DNA of 64,000 bases. Source: Nonomuraea africana (GTDB lineage: Bacteria > Actinomycetota > Actinomycetes > Streptosporangiales > Streptosporangiaceae). The translations under genes and the position numbers were made by a program. Within the stretch, counting starts at the first letter, position 1. Each line of letters starts with the position of its first letter. The stretch is from NCBI RefSeq assembly GCF_014873535.1, contig NZ_JADBEF010000001.1, positions 3,038,001-3,102,000 of the forward strand, in the 5' to 3' direction. Positions 48,399 to 56,831 of this stretch are shown piece by piece. A model generated the notes under the pieces. That model did no database searches. It worked only from the letters and a program-made list of their open reading frames with translations, and had not been told where the DNA came from.

Positions 48399-49613
48399 TT
48401 ACTCCTTCTTGCCAGGCACGGGAGGCGTGTCCGGGCCCTCGGGCTCGTCGGGATCGTCGGCGGTCTTGGCCGAAGGCTCTCCGGAGGCATGGGGAGCCGT
48501 CTCCAGGTCGGCGTACCTGGCGATGGTGGCGGCGGCCCGCCGTACCGCGCCCACGGGGACGGTCGGCACCAGCCGGTCGAGGAAGGCGTACCTGCGGGCC
48601 AGCGAGTCGGCGTAGGCGCCGCCGCGACCGGCCGTCGCCCGCGCCTCGTGCCACCAGTCGGCGATGTCGCCCCATCCCGGCGCGGCCAGCGATCCGCCGA
48701 ACTGCTGGACGGCCAGCGCCGCGCAGAGTCCGGCGAACGCCAGCCGGTCGGCCAGCGGCCAGCGGCAGAGGGTGCCGAGCACGATGCCCGCGCCGAAGAC
48801 GTCCCCCGCGCCGGTCGGGTCGAGCGCCGTGACCCTCGGGGCGGGGACGTACGCCTCCTCCCCGGTGATGGAGTCGATGGCCATGGCGCCGTTGGCGCCG
48901 TCGGTTACCACCGCGAGGGGAACCCGGTCGGCGATCGTGTACAGCGCGTCGCGGGGCGTGTCGGTGCCGGTGTAGGCCATCGCCTCGACCGCGTTCGGCA
49001 TGAACGCGTGGCAGGTCGACAGCTGGTCGAGCAGCGTCGGCGACCAGGCGCCCGAGGGGTCCCAGCCCACGTCGGCGAAGATGAGCGCGCCGTCGCGGTG
49101 CGCCCGCTCGGCCCAGGAGGACGCGCCCGGCACGCCGAGCGGCTCCTCGGCGGAGAGCGCCACGATGACGGCGCTGGACCGGGGCGGGGTGCCGATCATC
49201 TCCGACGCCGACATGGGCGCGGGATGGCCGTGGGTCACCATGCTCCGGTCGCGGTCGACGGCCATGGAGACCGTCACCGGCGAGTGCCAGTGCTCGAAAC
49301 GTCGTGACCTCGACAGGTCGACCGACTCCTGCTCCGCCAGCGTGCGCCAGCAGAAGTCGCCGTAGTCGTCGTCACCGAACGCGGCGGCCAGCGAGGTGCG
49401 CAGGCCCAGCCGGCTGGTCGCGATGGCGAGGTTGGCGATGCCACCAGGGCACGAACCCATGCCCTCGGCCCAGATCTCGGTGCCCGCGGCGGGCATCGCG
49501 GGCAGACCGGTGAAGACGATGTCGAGGAAGACGGTGCCCGCTAAGAAGACGTCGAACTGCGGCCCCCCCGGGGTTCGCTGGTCGGCCAGAGGGTCGTACG
49601 CCTGAGCAGACAC
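48399..49613 (-). CDS. PfkB-family carbohydrate kinase
   Basis: A 404-residue ribokinase-type kinase. Signature 1 is the G-x2-N-x-A region SCPGGIANLAIATSRLG. Signature 2 is DPTGAGDVFGAGIVLG with the catalytic Asp. LAVVTDGANGAM supplies the ATP-site strand. An Asp/Glu/Pro-rich tail follows the domain (last 30 residues). The GTG start at 49613 has AGGAGGA upstream. It is the first gene of the transport operon and divergent from the DeoR regulator. It may phosphorylate the imported sugar, providing the phospho-substrate expected by the GH4 enzyme. Confidence 0.88.
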   Translation of the reverse strand: MSAQAYDPLADQRTPGGPQFDVFLAGTVFLDIVFTGLPAMPAAGTEIWAEGMGSCPGGIANLAIATSRLGLRTSLAAAFGDDDYGDFCWRTLAEQESVDLSRSRRFEHWHSPVTVSMAVDRDRSMVTHGHPAPMSASEMIGTPPRSSAVIVALSAEEPLGVPGASSWAERAHRDGALIFADVGWDPSGAWSPTLLDQLSTCHAFMPNAVEAMAYTGTDTPRDALYTIADRVPLAVVTDGANGAMAIDSITGEEAYVPAPRVTALDPTGAGDVFGAGIVLGTLCRWPLADRLAFAGLCAALAVQQFGGSLAAPGWGDIADWWHEARATAGRGGAYADSLARRYAFLDRLVPTVPVGAVRRAAATIARYADLETAPHASGEPSAKTADDPDEPEGPDTPPVPGKKE

Positions 49614-49747
49614 GGGAATGAGTCCTCCTCGACGGCATCGAGATGTGCGCAATCTTGCATGTTTGGGCGCGCATATCAAGTACTTCACGCGAGGATTCGA
49701 CGCATCATGCTCGCTTCTGCGCGGAAATGACTGATAGGATCCCGACC

Positions 49748-50506
49748 GTGCTTCAGCACCTCAGGCATGCGGAGATCATGCGCAGGGTTCGCCTCTCGGG
49801 TGCGACCAGCGTTCGCGACCTCGCCAGACAGCTCGGCGTGAGCCCGTCCACCATTCGACGAGATCTTGAGGTGCTCGACCGCGACGGCACGCTTCGGCGG
49901 GTGCGCGGAGGCGCCCTGGCCGACGCCGATGCCGACGACGACCTGCCCTTCGCCGCGGTCGCCGCGCTCAGCGAGCACGACAAGGAGGCCGTGGCCGTCC
50001 GCGCCGCGGGGATGGTGCGCGACGGCGACGTGGTCCTGCTCGACATCGGCACGACGACGATGCGCCTGGCCCGCCAGCTGCGCGGCCGCCGCGTCACCGT
50101 GGTCACCTCGAGCCTCGCCGTCCTCGACGTGCTCCGCGCCGATCCCGCGGTCGAGCTGCTGCTGCTCGGCGGGATGGTCCGCAAGACGTACCACTCGCTC
50201 GTCGGGGTGCTGACCGAGGCGGCGCTGAGCCAGGTGTGCGCCGACCGCGTGTTCCTGGGCGCGAGCGGGGTGCGGCCGGACGGCCAGCTCGTCGACAGCA
50301 CACTCGCCGAGGTGCCGCTGAAGCGCGCCATGATCGCGGCGGCCGGGCAGGTCGTGCTGCTGGTCGACCGGCACAAGTTCCCCGGCACCGGCGCCCTGCG
50401 GGTGTGCGGCCCCGAGGACATCGACGTGATCGTCACGAACGAGGGCGCCGACGAGCCGACGCTGCGCAACTGCGCGGCGGCGGGCGCGGAGGTGCTGCTC
50501 GCGTGA
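49748..50506 (+). CDS. DeoR-family transcriptional regulator of the sugar locus
   Basis: A 252-residue DeoR regulator. The N-terminal helix-turn-helix is ATSVRDLARQLGVSPSTIRRDLEVL with the RVRGGA wing. The sugar-phosphate-sensing DeoRC domain has LDIGTTTMRLARQL, VVTSSLAVLDVL and LLLGGMVRKTYHSLVG. DRHKFPGTGALRVCGPEDID follows near the end. GTG at 49748 is chosen, because TAGGAT at 49735-49740 would drive a leaderless transcript and the protein then starts as the family does; ATG at 49727 is an alternative. It is divergent from the kinase-transport operon and upstream of the GH4 gene, its likely targets. Confidence 0.88.
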   Translation: MLQHLRHAEIMRRVRLSGATSVRDLARQLGVSPSTIRRDLEVLDRDGTLRRVRGGALADADADDDLPFAAVAALSEHDKEAVAVRAAGMVRDGDVVLLDIGTTTMRLARQLRGRRVTVVTSSLAVLDVLRADPAVELLLLGGMVRKTYHSLVGVLTEAALSQVCADRVFLGASGVRPDGQLVDSTLAEVPLKRAMIAAAGQVVLLVDRHKFPGTGALRVCGPEDIDVIVTNEGADEPTLRNCAAAGAEVLLA

Positions 50507-50551
50507 TCGCCGCCCGCACCGCGCGAGCGCGTCGCAGATGAGGGAGTCTGG

Positions 50552-51901
50552 ATGAAACTGGCCGTTCTCGGAGGCGGAGGCTTCCGGGTCCCGCTCGTGT
50601 ACGGCGCGCTCCTGCGTGACACCGCCAAGCCACGCGTGGAGGAGGTGGTGCTGTACGACGTGTCGGAGGAGCGGCTGACGGCCATCCGGCACGTGCTGGA
50701 CCAGCTCGCCGCCGGGCACGACGACCCGCCCAGGGTGGTGACCACCACCGACCTGGACACCGCGCTGCGTGACGCCGCCTTCGTCTTCTCGGCGATCCGC
50801 GTCGGCGGCCTGGCCGGCCGTACCGCGGATGAGCGGGTGGCGCTCGACCTGGGTCTGCTCGGCCAGGAGACCACCGGGCCCGGCGGCATCGCCTTCGGCC
50901 TGCGCACCATCCCGGTGGCCGTGCGCGTGGCCGAGCGGGTCGCCGCGCTCGCGCCCCGGGCCTGGGTCATCAACTTCACCAACCCGGCCGGCATGATCAC
51001 CGAGGCCATGCGCGGCGTGCTCGGCGACCGCGTGGTCGGCATCTGCGACTCGCCGATCGGGCTGGTCAGGCGGGCCGCCGCCGCCCTCGGGCTCGATCCG
51101 GCGCTGGTGTCGCCCGACTACGTGGGGCTCAACCACCTCGGCTGGTTGCGCGGGCTCACCTACCAGGGCCGCGACGTACTGCCTGGCCTGCTCGCCGACG
51201 ACGCGGCGCTGCGGCAGGTCGAGGAGGCCCGGATCTTCGGCGGCGACTGGGTGCGGACTCTGGGCGCGCTGCCCAACGAGTACCTGTACTACTACTACTT
51301 CACCCGCGAGTCCGTCGCCGCGCTCGGCGCCGGGCACACCCGCGGCGAGTCCCTGCTCGAGCAGCAGGACCGGTTCTACGCCACCGTACGGGAGCGGCCC
51401 GACGACGCCCTCTCCGCGTGGGGCAGGGCACGCAGGGAACGCGACGCGACGTACATGGCCGAGACCCGTGACAGCACCGACGCCGGCGAGCGCGACGCCG
51501 CCGACCTGGAGGCCGGGGGGTACGAGGGCATCGCGCTCGCCCTCATGGCGGCCATCGCCCGCGGGGAGTCCTCGACCATGATCCTCAACGTCCGCAACGG
51601 CAGCGCGGTCCCCGGCCTGCCTGCGGAGGCGGTCGTCGAGATCCCGTGCGTGGTGACCGGCGCGGAAGTCCAGCCGCTGGCCACCCGCCCGCTCCCCGGC
51701 CGCTTCCTGGGTCTCGCGCAGCAGGTCAAGGCGGTCGAGCAGACCGCGATCGAGGCAGCCCTGTCGGGGTCGGCGCGCATGGCCGTCGAGGCGTTCGCCC
51801 TGCACCCGCTGGTCGACTCGGTCGGCACGGCGCGCAGGCTGCTCGACGGCTACCGCGCCCGCATCCCTGAGCTGGCCGCCGTCTTCCCCGGCTCCGCGTA
51901 A
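50552..51901 (+). CDS. Family 4 glycosidase (6-phospho-beta-glucosidase type)
   Basis: A 449-residue GH4 enzyme, a family that needs NAD+ and a divalent metal. It shows the N-terminal Rossmann start MKLAVLGGGGFRVPLVYGAL and the NFTNPAGMITEAM block. The metal/substrate motifs CDSPIG and VGLNHLGWL follow, with EYLYYYYFTRES and the C-terminal EIPCVVTGAEVQPL. It resembles CelF-type 6-phospho-beta-glucosidases. GH4 enzymes usually act on phosphorylated disaccharides, so the neighbouring kinase may act first, or this member may accept a free sugar. It is 45 bases downstream of deoR. Confidence 0.88.
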   Translation: MKLAVLGGGGFRVPLVYGALLRDTAKPRVEEVVLYDVSEERLTAIRHVLDQLAAGHDDPPRVVTTTDLDTALRDAAFVFSAIRVGGLAGRTADERVALDLGLLGQETTGPGGIAFGLRTIPVAVRVAERVAALAPRAWVINFTNPAGMITEAMRGVLGDRVVGICDSPIGLVRRAAAALGLDPALVSPDYVGLNHLGWLRGLTYQGRDVLPGLLADDAALRQVEEARIFGGDWVRTLGALPNEYLYYYYFTRESVAALGAGHTRGESLLEQQDRFYATVRERPDDALSAWGRARRERDATYMAETRDSTDAGERDAADLEAGGYEGIALALMAAIARGESSTMILNVRNGSAVPGLPAEAVVEIPCVVTGAEVQPLATRPLPGRFLGLAQQVKAVEQTAIEAALSGSARMAVEAFALHPLVDSVGTARRLLDGYRARIPELAAVFPGSA

Positions 51902-51904
51902 CCC

Positions 51905-52351
51905 TCAGGCGGTGACCGCCGCGTCAGAGGCGAACTCGATGATGTCGGGAAGCCGGAAGACCCTGCCCATGGCGCCCCAGTTGCCGTCGGGAATCTCGAT
52001 CAGGTGCACCCACGCGACCGGCCGGTCGTAGAGCCGCCGCGGCTCCTCCTCCGCCTCGGCCAGGACGCGGGTGATCCGCTGGATCATGTCGGCTCGCTTG
52101 GCGTCGTCGAGCGAGCCGGCCGGGACGCTGACCCGCACGACAAAGCGTGGCCGCTCGTCGTCGCCGACCTCCTTGCCGCCGACGAACCAGGCCTGCGGCT
52201 CGTTGAGGACCAGCCAGGAGATCTCCCGCGCGGCCGCGCTGTCAGGAGCGCCTTCGGCCAGCATCACCTCGGCCACCAGCCGCTCCTTGACGCGTCGGCC
52301 GCGGTCCCCGTCGAGAGCACCCTGGGGGGCGAACAGTTCCACGAAAGGCAT
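51905..52351 (-). CDS. Tautomerase-family protein
   Basis: A 148-residue member of the tautomerase superfamily with the catalytic amino-terminal proline (Pro-2 in MPFVELFAP). It appears to hold two linked 4-oxalocrotonate-tautomerase-like units, the second starting RFVVRVSVPAGSLDDAKRADMIQRITRVL. The length fits the fused subgroup (cis-CaaD/MSAD-like). The gene ends 3 bases after the GH4 stop on the other strand, with no visible terminator between. The substrate is unknown. Confidence 0.78.
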   Translation of the reverse strand: MPFVELFAPQGALDGDRGRRVKERLVAEVMLAEGAPDSAAAREISWLVLNEPQAWFVGGKEVGDDERPRFVVRVSVPAGSLDDAKRADMIQRITRVLAEAEEEPRRLYDRPVAWVHLIEIPDGNWGAMGRVFRLPDIIEFASDAAVTA

Positions 52352-52409
52352 GTCCCACTCCTTTGATCGTCGGTGAGTTCATATTCTCAACTCACTAGGG
52401 CCGCGGCAA

Positions 52410-52425
52410 TCCCCCTGCAGGGGGA
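52410..52425. promoter_or_regulatory. Perfect 16-bp palindrome between tautomerase and membrane protein genes
   Basis: TCCCCCTGCAGGGGGA is fully symmetrical, and a further TCCCCCTGCCC half site follows at about 52432. It lies in the divergent intergenic region about 58 bases upstream of the membrane protein start. A regulator-binding site is plausible, but no regulator gene is adjacent. Confidence 0.45.
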
Positions 52426-52482
52426 GATGGCTCCCCCTGCCCGGTGAGGGCCCGTGACGCCCCCGCGCGGGAGCATGACGCC

Positions 52483-53385
52483 ATGACGCGATGGATGACC
52501 TGGGCTCCGTGGGCCGCCCTGCTCGCCGCGCTCGCCTATGGGTCCGTGCAGGCCTACTGGGCGGCCGGCAACGCCCCGGCCTGGGTGCTCGGCTACGACG
52601 TGACGCTCCCCTCGTGGGTGGTGATCGCGCTGTGCGCGGGCGTCGCGCTCGTCGTGACCGGCCTGCGCGCCACCAGGGGCTTGCTGCCGCTCGTGCTCGC
52701 CGCATGGGCGCTGAGCGTCGCGCTGGTGTCGGCGGCGGCGCTGCTCCTGCTCGACGTCGTCAGCGGCGTCCTTCCCGACCTGGGCATCCCCCGCGACCCC
52801 GCCGCCTTCCTGAGCAGGGCCGGGTGCGCGGCCGTCGGCCTGCTCGCGGGCGCCACCGCCCTGTCATGGCAGCGCCGCCGTACGGCAGGCTGCGTGCGCT
52901 GTGTCGGCGTCCCACGGCTGGAGTCGACGCCGCGCTGGGGCTACGTCGCGGCCTACGCGGCGGTGGCGGGCTGCCTCATCAGGATCGTCGCGCAGGTGAC
53001 CATGGGCGTCGCGGTGCCCTACGCCGCCAGCCCCTCGCTGCTGATCTTCGAGTTCGGCTTCCTGCTCGCCGGCGTGCTGCTCCCTCTCGCGCTGGCGCAC
53101 CGATGGGGCAAGATCTGGCCGCGATGGGTGCCGCTGCTGGCGGGCCGCAGGGTGCCGCGCTGGCTGGTCGCCGGGCCTGGATTCGCGGTCGCGGGCGCCC
53201 TGCTGGCCTACTTCGGCACCGGGCTGATCCAGATGACGGCCGAGACCATCGACGGCACGCTGGAGGAGCCCGCGTTCATGTGGGTGGCGGTCCCCTCCTA
53301 CGTCCTGTGGGGCGTCGGCCTGGCCTTCGCCTCCATCGCCTACTACCGGATCACCCGCCCCGCGTGTACGGCATGCGGTCGCTAG
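52483..53385 (+). CDS. Polytopic membrane protein of unknown function with two CxxC motifs
   Basis: A 300-residue integral membrane protein with about eight hydrophobic helices (near 8-28, 44-62, 68-92, 112-130, 152-175, 182-205, 220-245 and 268-290). Two CxxC motifs, CVRC (137-140) and CTAC (295-298), face the same side by the positive-inside rule and could bind a metal or form disulfides. GGGAG precedes the ATG at 52483. It stands alone. I do not recognise a characterised family. Confidence 0.75.
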   Translation: MTRWMTWAPWAALLAALAYGSVQAYWAAGNAPAWVLGYDVTLPSWVVIALCAGVALVVTGLRATRGLLPLVLAAWALSVALVSAAALLLLDVVSGVLPDLGIPRDPAAFLSRAGCAAVGLLAGATALSWQRRRTAGCVRCVGVPRLESTPRWGYVAAYAAVAGCLIRIVAQVTMGVAVPYAASPSLLIFEFGFLLAGVLLPLALAHRWGKIWPRWVPLLAGRRVPRWLVAGPGFAVAGALLAYFGTGLIQMTAETIDGTLEEPAFMWVAVPSYVLWGVGLAFASIAYYRITRPACTACGR

Positions 53386-53469
53386 TGGTCTTGCGATCAG
53401 CCGGTTTCCCGGTCTCCGAAGGCGGGATATCCCGGCAGCGGAGCGACGTCCCATTCTCCGGCGACCTTC

Positions 53470-53617
53470 CCCAGCAGCAGCCCGACTTGACGATCACGCT
53501 GTCGCCGGCGGCGGTCCGGCAGCGCAGCACGGTGCTGCGCGCGCTGCCCCCCAGGTCGACAGGGTCGAACAGCTCGGTATCCAGCAGCTCGCCCGCAGCG
53601 CGCGAGATCGGATTCAC
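53470..53617 (-). pseudogene. N-terminal fragment of an aminoglycoside-phosphotransferase-like protein
   Basis: The frame starting at 53617 reads MNPISRAAGELLDTELF followed by DPVDLGGSARSTVLRCRT and DSVIVK. This is the usual first 45 residues of phosphotransferase-family kinases (glycine loop and lysine strand). After VIVKSG the similarity ends and the frame becomes low-complexity, with no catalytic HGD or metal motif. Only the beginning of the gene remains. The 53386-53708 region holds nothing else I can name. Confidence 0.5.
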
Positions 53618-53708
53618 CGGGGCATCCTGTCACCGCCGGCCAGTCCTCGCACCTGCTTATCTGAAACGAACAGCTGGTCGGTACGGCTTGCCCGGCATGG
53701 CATGAACC

Positions 53709-53741
53709 ATCATCAGCCGACAGGGGCGGTCGGCTGATGAT
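53709..53741. terminator. Strong terminator downstream of the D,D-carboxypeptidase
   Basis: ATCATCAGCCGAC (53709-53721) and GTCGGCTGATGAT (53729-53741) form a perfect 13-bp stem with a 7-base loop. It is placed 16 bases beyond the carboxypeptidase stop. Confidence 0.85.
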
Positions 53742-53757
53742 CTTTCATTCAGTCCGG

Positions 53758-54675
53758 TCAGACCTGCCTGCTGGCAGCCGCCCAGTCGAGGAGCGCCTGA
53801 GCGGTCTGGAAGCGGCGGCTGGAGCTGGTCTCTCCGAGAATCACCCCGACCAGCCGGCGGCCGTCACGGTCGGCGGCGAAGGCAAGGGTGTAGCCCGCGG
53901 CGCGGGTGAAACCCGTCTTCAGGCCGACGGTGCCCGGCGTGCCGAGGAGGCGGTTCGTGTTCCGCCAGGAGTAGGCGCGGTGCTCCGCCGTCTTGGGAAC
54001 CGAGCGGTACCGGGTGGAGCTGACCTTCCTGATTGTCCCGTTGTCCAGCGCAGCCTGGGCAAGCCGCACCTGGTCACGCGCGGTGGAGTAGCCGCCACCC
54101 TTGGCGGGCATCCCGTCGGCGTTGACGTACAGCGTGTCCTTCATGCCAAGCTCGCGGGCATGGGCGTTCATCTTCGCCGTGAACCCGTCGACACCGGGGC
54201 CGTACGTGCGGGCGAGCGCATGGGCGGCGTCCGCGCCGGAGGGCAGCATCAGGGCGTACAGCAGGTTCTCCACGGTGAGCCGGTCACCGGCGCGCAGGTA
54301 CGCCACCGAGGCGCCGCCCCTCGACGCGTAGCGGACGTCCTCAGCGGTGACCTTGACCACGTCCGTCGGTTTGGCCTGCTTCAGCACGGTGTAGGCGGTC
54401 ATCACCTTGGTGATGCTGGCCACGGGGGTGCGGAGATCGGCCTTCTTGCTGAAGTAGACCTTGCCCGTCTTGGCGTCGATCACGTGGGCCGCGCGGCCGA
54501 GCACCGCGGGGGCGTCCGCCGCGACGGACGCAACGTGGGAACGGGAGTCCGGCGCGACCACGGAGCCGGCCTGAGGGGCGGCCTGTGCGGCAGGGCCGAC
54601 GGCGGTCACGGCGCCTGCGGTGACGGCGACGCCGAGCAGCGCGCGTCCCAGCCAGTTCTTGAGATGCGTGGGCAT
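53758..54675 (-). CDS. D-alanyl-D-alanine carboxypeptidase (penicillin-binding protein, S11 family)
   Basis: A 305-residue exported S11 peptidase that trims the terminal D-alanine from peptidoglycan stem peptides. A signal peptide (about 1-33, ending AQAAP) is followed by the catalytic S-x-x-K motif SITK (87-90). The second motif is SGA at 146-148, a variant of S-x-N, and the third is KTGFT. No C-terminal membrane anchor is visible, so it may be secreted or bound to the wall. A c-di-AMP riboswitch lies in its leader, linking it to osmotic and wall control. A strong terminator follows. Confidence 0.9.
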   Translation of the reverse strand: MPTHLKNWLGRALLGVAVTAGAVTAVGPAAQAAPQAGSVVAPDSRSHVASVAADAPAVLGRAAHVIDAKTGKVYFSKKADLRTPVASITKVMTAYTVLKQAKPTDVVKVTAEDVRYASRGGASVAYLRAGDRLTVENLLYALMLPSGADAAHALARTYGPGVDGFTAKMNAHARELGMKDTLYVNADGMPAKGGGYSTARDQVRLAQAALDNGTIRKVSSTRYRSVPKTAEHRAYSWRNTNRLLGTPGTVGLKTGFTRAAGYTLAFAADRDGRRLVGVILGETSSSRRFQTAQALLDWAAASRQV

Positions 54676-54683
54676 GAAGGGTT

Positions 54684-54850
54684 TTGCTCCTAGCTTCCAT
54701 GCCGCCTACCGGGTTAGCTGACGGGTTCGGGCTGGGAAGTGCCCTACGGACGCAGCCGGGCTGGCGTCCGATTCACCCCAAGGGGAAGTGGGTCCCCGGT
54801 TCCGTGGATACGGATTCGGCGGCCGAGCATCGTCCTGCGGGGTGGCCCCG
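54684..54850 (-). promoter_or_regulatory. ydaO/yuaA-type c-di-AMP riboswitch
   Basis: On the minus strand upstream of the carboxypeptidase the leader contains the conserved ydaO elements in order. These are GCCGAATCCG (54811-54820), GGGGACCC (54790-54797), TGGGGTGAATC (54770-54780) and CCCGAACCCGTCAGCTAACC within 54710-54731, then the GGTAGGCGGCATGGAAG end near 54690-54708. This order and wording match the c-di-AMP riboswitch, which in actinomycetes often precedes wall-hydrolase and Rpf genes and usually turns expression off when c-di-AMP is high. The outer limits are approximate. Confidence 0.88.
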
Positions 54851-55099
54851 TCAGGAGACGCGCGGTCCGGGCAATGAAATGGCAACGAACGCGTCGACGG
54901 TTCGCTGCCCGATGCCCCAAACGTAGCGAAAAGGTCTAAAACACGCAAATAGTAACAACACCCGACAAACCTCGTCACACCTGCCCCAATAGGCACCGTC
55001 TCTACCCGGGCGAGACAGCAACAGGGGACCTAGTGACCCCCGAGCCCCCGCCTCACGGGCTCGGCGTCCGGCAGTTTTAGACCTGGCCGGGGTGGTTAA

Positions 55100-55124
55100 T
55101 ACTCCAGCCGCAGATTGGGATCTT
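55100..55124 (+). repeat. Left terminal inverted repeat of the IS701-family element
   Basis: It begins TACTCCAGCCGCAGATTGGG and ends ATCTT. It matches the reverse complement of 56514-56538 at 23 of 25 positions. Confidence 0.85.
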
Positions 55125-55241
55125 GCTGGGCGGGCAGCACAGCGGGTGATGCCAACGTGCGTACGTAGGCACGTCGCAGAGGAACGACCACCGCTGTGAT
55201 CATTCAGGTGTGTTGGAACTGAAGATCATGCGGTGGTCGCG

Positions 55242-56542
55242 ATGGCCAGATTAGAACACCTGGACCCCGCTCGTCTGCAGGCTGGGCTGGACGACGCATT
55301 CGCGCTGGTAGCAGGCCGGTTCAAACGGCGCGAGCCGCGACTGCGAGCGCGTCGATGCATCGAGGGACTGCTGTCCGGGCTGGAGCGCAAGACCAGTTGG
55401 TCGCTGGCCGAATACGCCGGTGAGGCCACGCCGGATGGCATGCAACGCTTGTTCACCAGGCCAAATGGGACGTCGACGGCCTACGCGACGATATACGCGA
55501 CTACGTGGTCAACCGCCTCGGCCAAGCCGATGGGGTGCTGGTCGGTGATGACACCGGTTTCGAGAAGAAGGGCGCATGCTCAGCCGGGGTGCAACGACAA
55601 TACACCGGAACCGCAGAAAAGATCACCAACTGTCAGATCGGCGTCTTCCTCGGCTACGCCACCCTTCGTGGCCAGGCCCTCGTGGACCGCGAACTCTACC
55701 TTTCTCGCGACTCCTGGATCGCCGATCCGAGCCGATGCGCGGCGGCCAAGGTGCCCGATGAGATCACCTTCGCGACCAAGCCGCAACTCCTGCAAACCAT
55801 GATCGAGCGAGCCATCACCCACGGCGTGCCGTTCGGCTGGATCACCGCCGACGAGGCCTACGGCGACAACGGGCCGCTGCGCCGCCAACGCCAGCTCAAC
55901 TACGTCCTGGCCGTCGCTCGCGACCATCACATCACCACCCGCGCGGGCACCATTCGCGCCGACGTCATGGCCGCGAAGATCCCCCGATCCGGATGGCAGC
56001 GTCTGTCCTGCGGCCCGGGCGCCAAGGGACAGCGACGCTATGACTGGGCGCTGGTCGCCACCACCAGCCCAGTCCATCACCTGTTGATCCGGCGCTCCAT
56101 CAGCAAGCCATCCGAGCTGGCCTTCTACCTATGCCACGCCTCTGCTCCAGTGCCTCTGCACCGGCTGGTGGCGGTGGCCGGCACTCGCTGGAGCATCGAA
56201 GAATGCTTCCAAACCGGCAAGAATGAAACCGGCCTCGACCACTACCAAGTCCGGCTCTATCCCGCCTGGTACCGGCACATCACCCTGGTCATGTTCGCCT
56301 TGGCCTTCCTGGCTGTCACCCGCGCGTCCCTATGTGACCAGCCCACCAGTGCGCCCGCCGACCTGATCACAATCTCCGCCAACGAAATCCGCCGCATGTT
56401 CGCCCTGTTGACCCGGCCGACGCCGAACCAGGCCCATGCCTGGCACTGGTCACGATGGCGGCGACGCCATCAGGCCCAAGCCCGCCGATCCCATTACCAG
56501 CGACAACGCATCAAAGATCCCGATCTACGGCTGGAGTATTAA
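55242..56542 (+). pseudogene. IS701-family transposase, frameshifted
   Basis: The first frame starts MARLEHLDPARLQAGL (ATG 55242; a GTG at 55233 is possible) and runs through LSGLERKTSWSLAEYAGEA and GMQRLF. It then loses the family sequence. A -1 shift at about 55455 restores HQAKWDVDGLRDDIRDYVV and the catalytic part. That part has VGDDTGFEKKG with the first Asp, WITADEAYGDN with the second and RWSIEECFQTGKNE with the Glu. The site has no obvious slippery heptamer, so a disabling mutation or sequencing error is more likely than programmed frameshifting. The TAA stop (56540-56542) lies within the flanking TTAA duplication. Confidence 0.85.
56514..56538 (-). repeat. Right terminal inverted repeat of the IS701-family element
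   Basis: It encodes the last residues of the transposase (..DPDLRLEY) and is the inverted partner of 55100-55124. The adjoining TTAA at 56539-56542 duplicates 55096-55099. Confidence 0.85.
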
Positions 56543-56724
56543 TCGGTGCCGTTACGGGTGCACATCGGGCAGACGCCCTTCCACTCGGTGGGAGAGCCGA
56601 GCGCCGGCAGCGAATGCGGAAGGCCGTTCACACGTCGCCACCGAACATCGACACCTCTGAATTCGAGCCTGCCCTGGCCACGATTACCTGTTTCACCAGG
56701 CAGGAGACCTCGGTGACAGCAGGA

Positions 56725-56757
56725 AGCCCCCATCCTGGTCAGGATGCGGGGCTTTCT
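56725..56757. terminator. Bidirectional terminator beyond the poly-Asn gene
   Basis: AGCCCCCATCCT pairs with AGGATGCGGGGCT (one mismatch) around GGTC, followed by TTTCT on the plus strand. It lies about 75 bases past the stop of the leftward poly-Asn gene. The rest of the 56543-56831 gap shows no gene. Confidence 0.7.
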
Positions 56758-56831
56758 GCTAGTCAATCGTCAGGATGAAATTGTCGTTAGGGTCCTGCTG
56801 GCTAGCGACCAAGTGGTACCGGTGCGGGGTC

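Larger units (their letters stand above)
55100..56538 (+). mobile_element. IS701-family insertion sequence
   Basis: A 1439-bp element bounded by inverted repeats: 25 bp at each end (55100-55124 and 56514-56538, two mismatches), starting TACTCCAGCCG. It is flanked on both sides by TTAA (55096-55099 and 56539-56542), a 4-bp target duplication of the YTAR type known for IS701. It carries one transposase gene, interrupted by a frameshift. It lies between the riboswitch-controlled carboxypeptidase and the poly-Asn gene and disrupts no recognisable gene. Confidence 0.85.

Noticed and set aside
55455..55460. Programmed -1 frameshift in the IS701-family transposase
   Set aside because: The -1 shift joins the two parts well, but no slippery heptamer is visible, and IS701 elements usually encode one uninterrupted frame. 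I treat it as a mutation or error.
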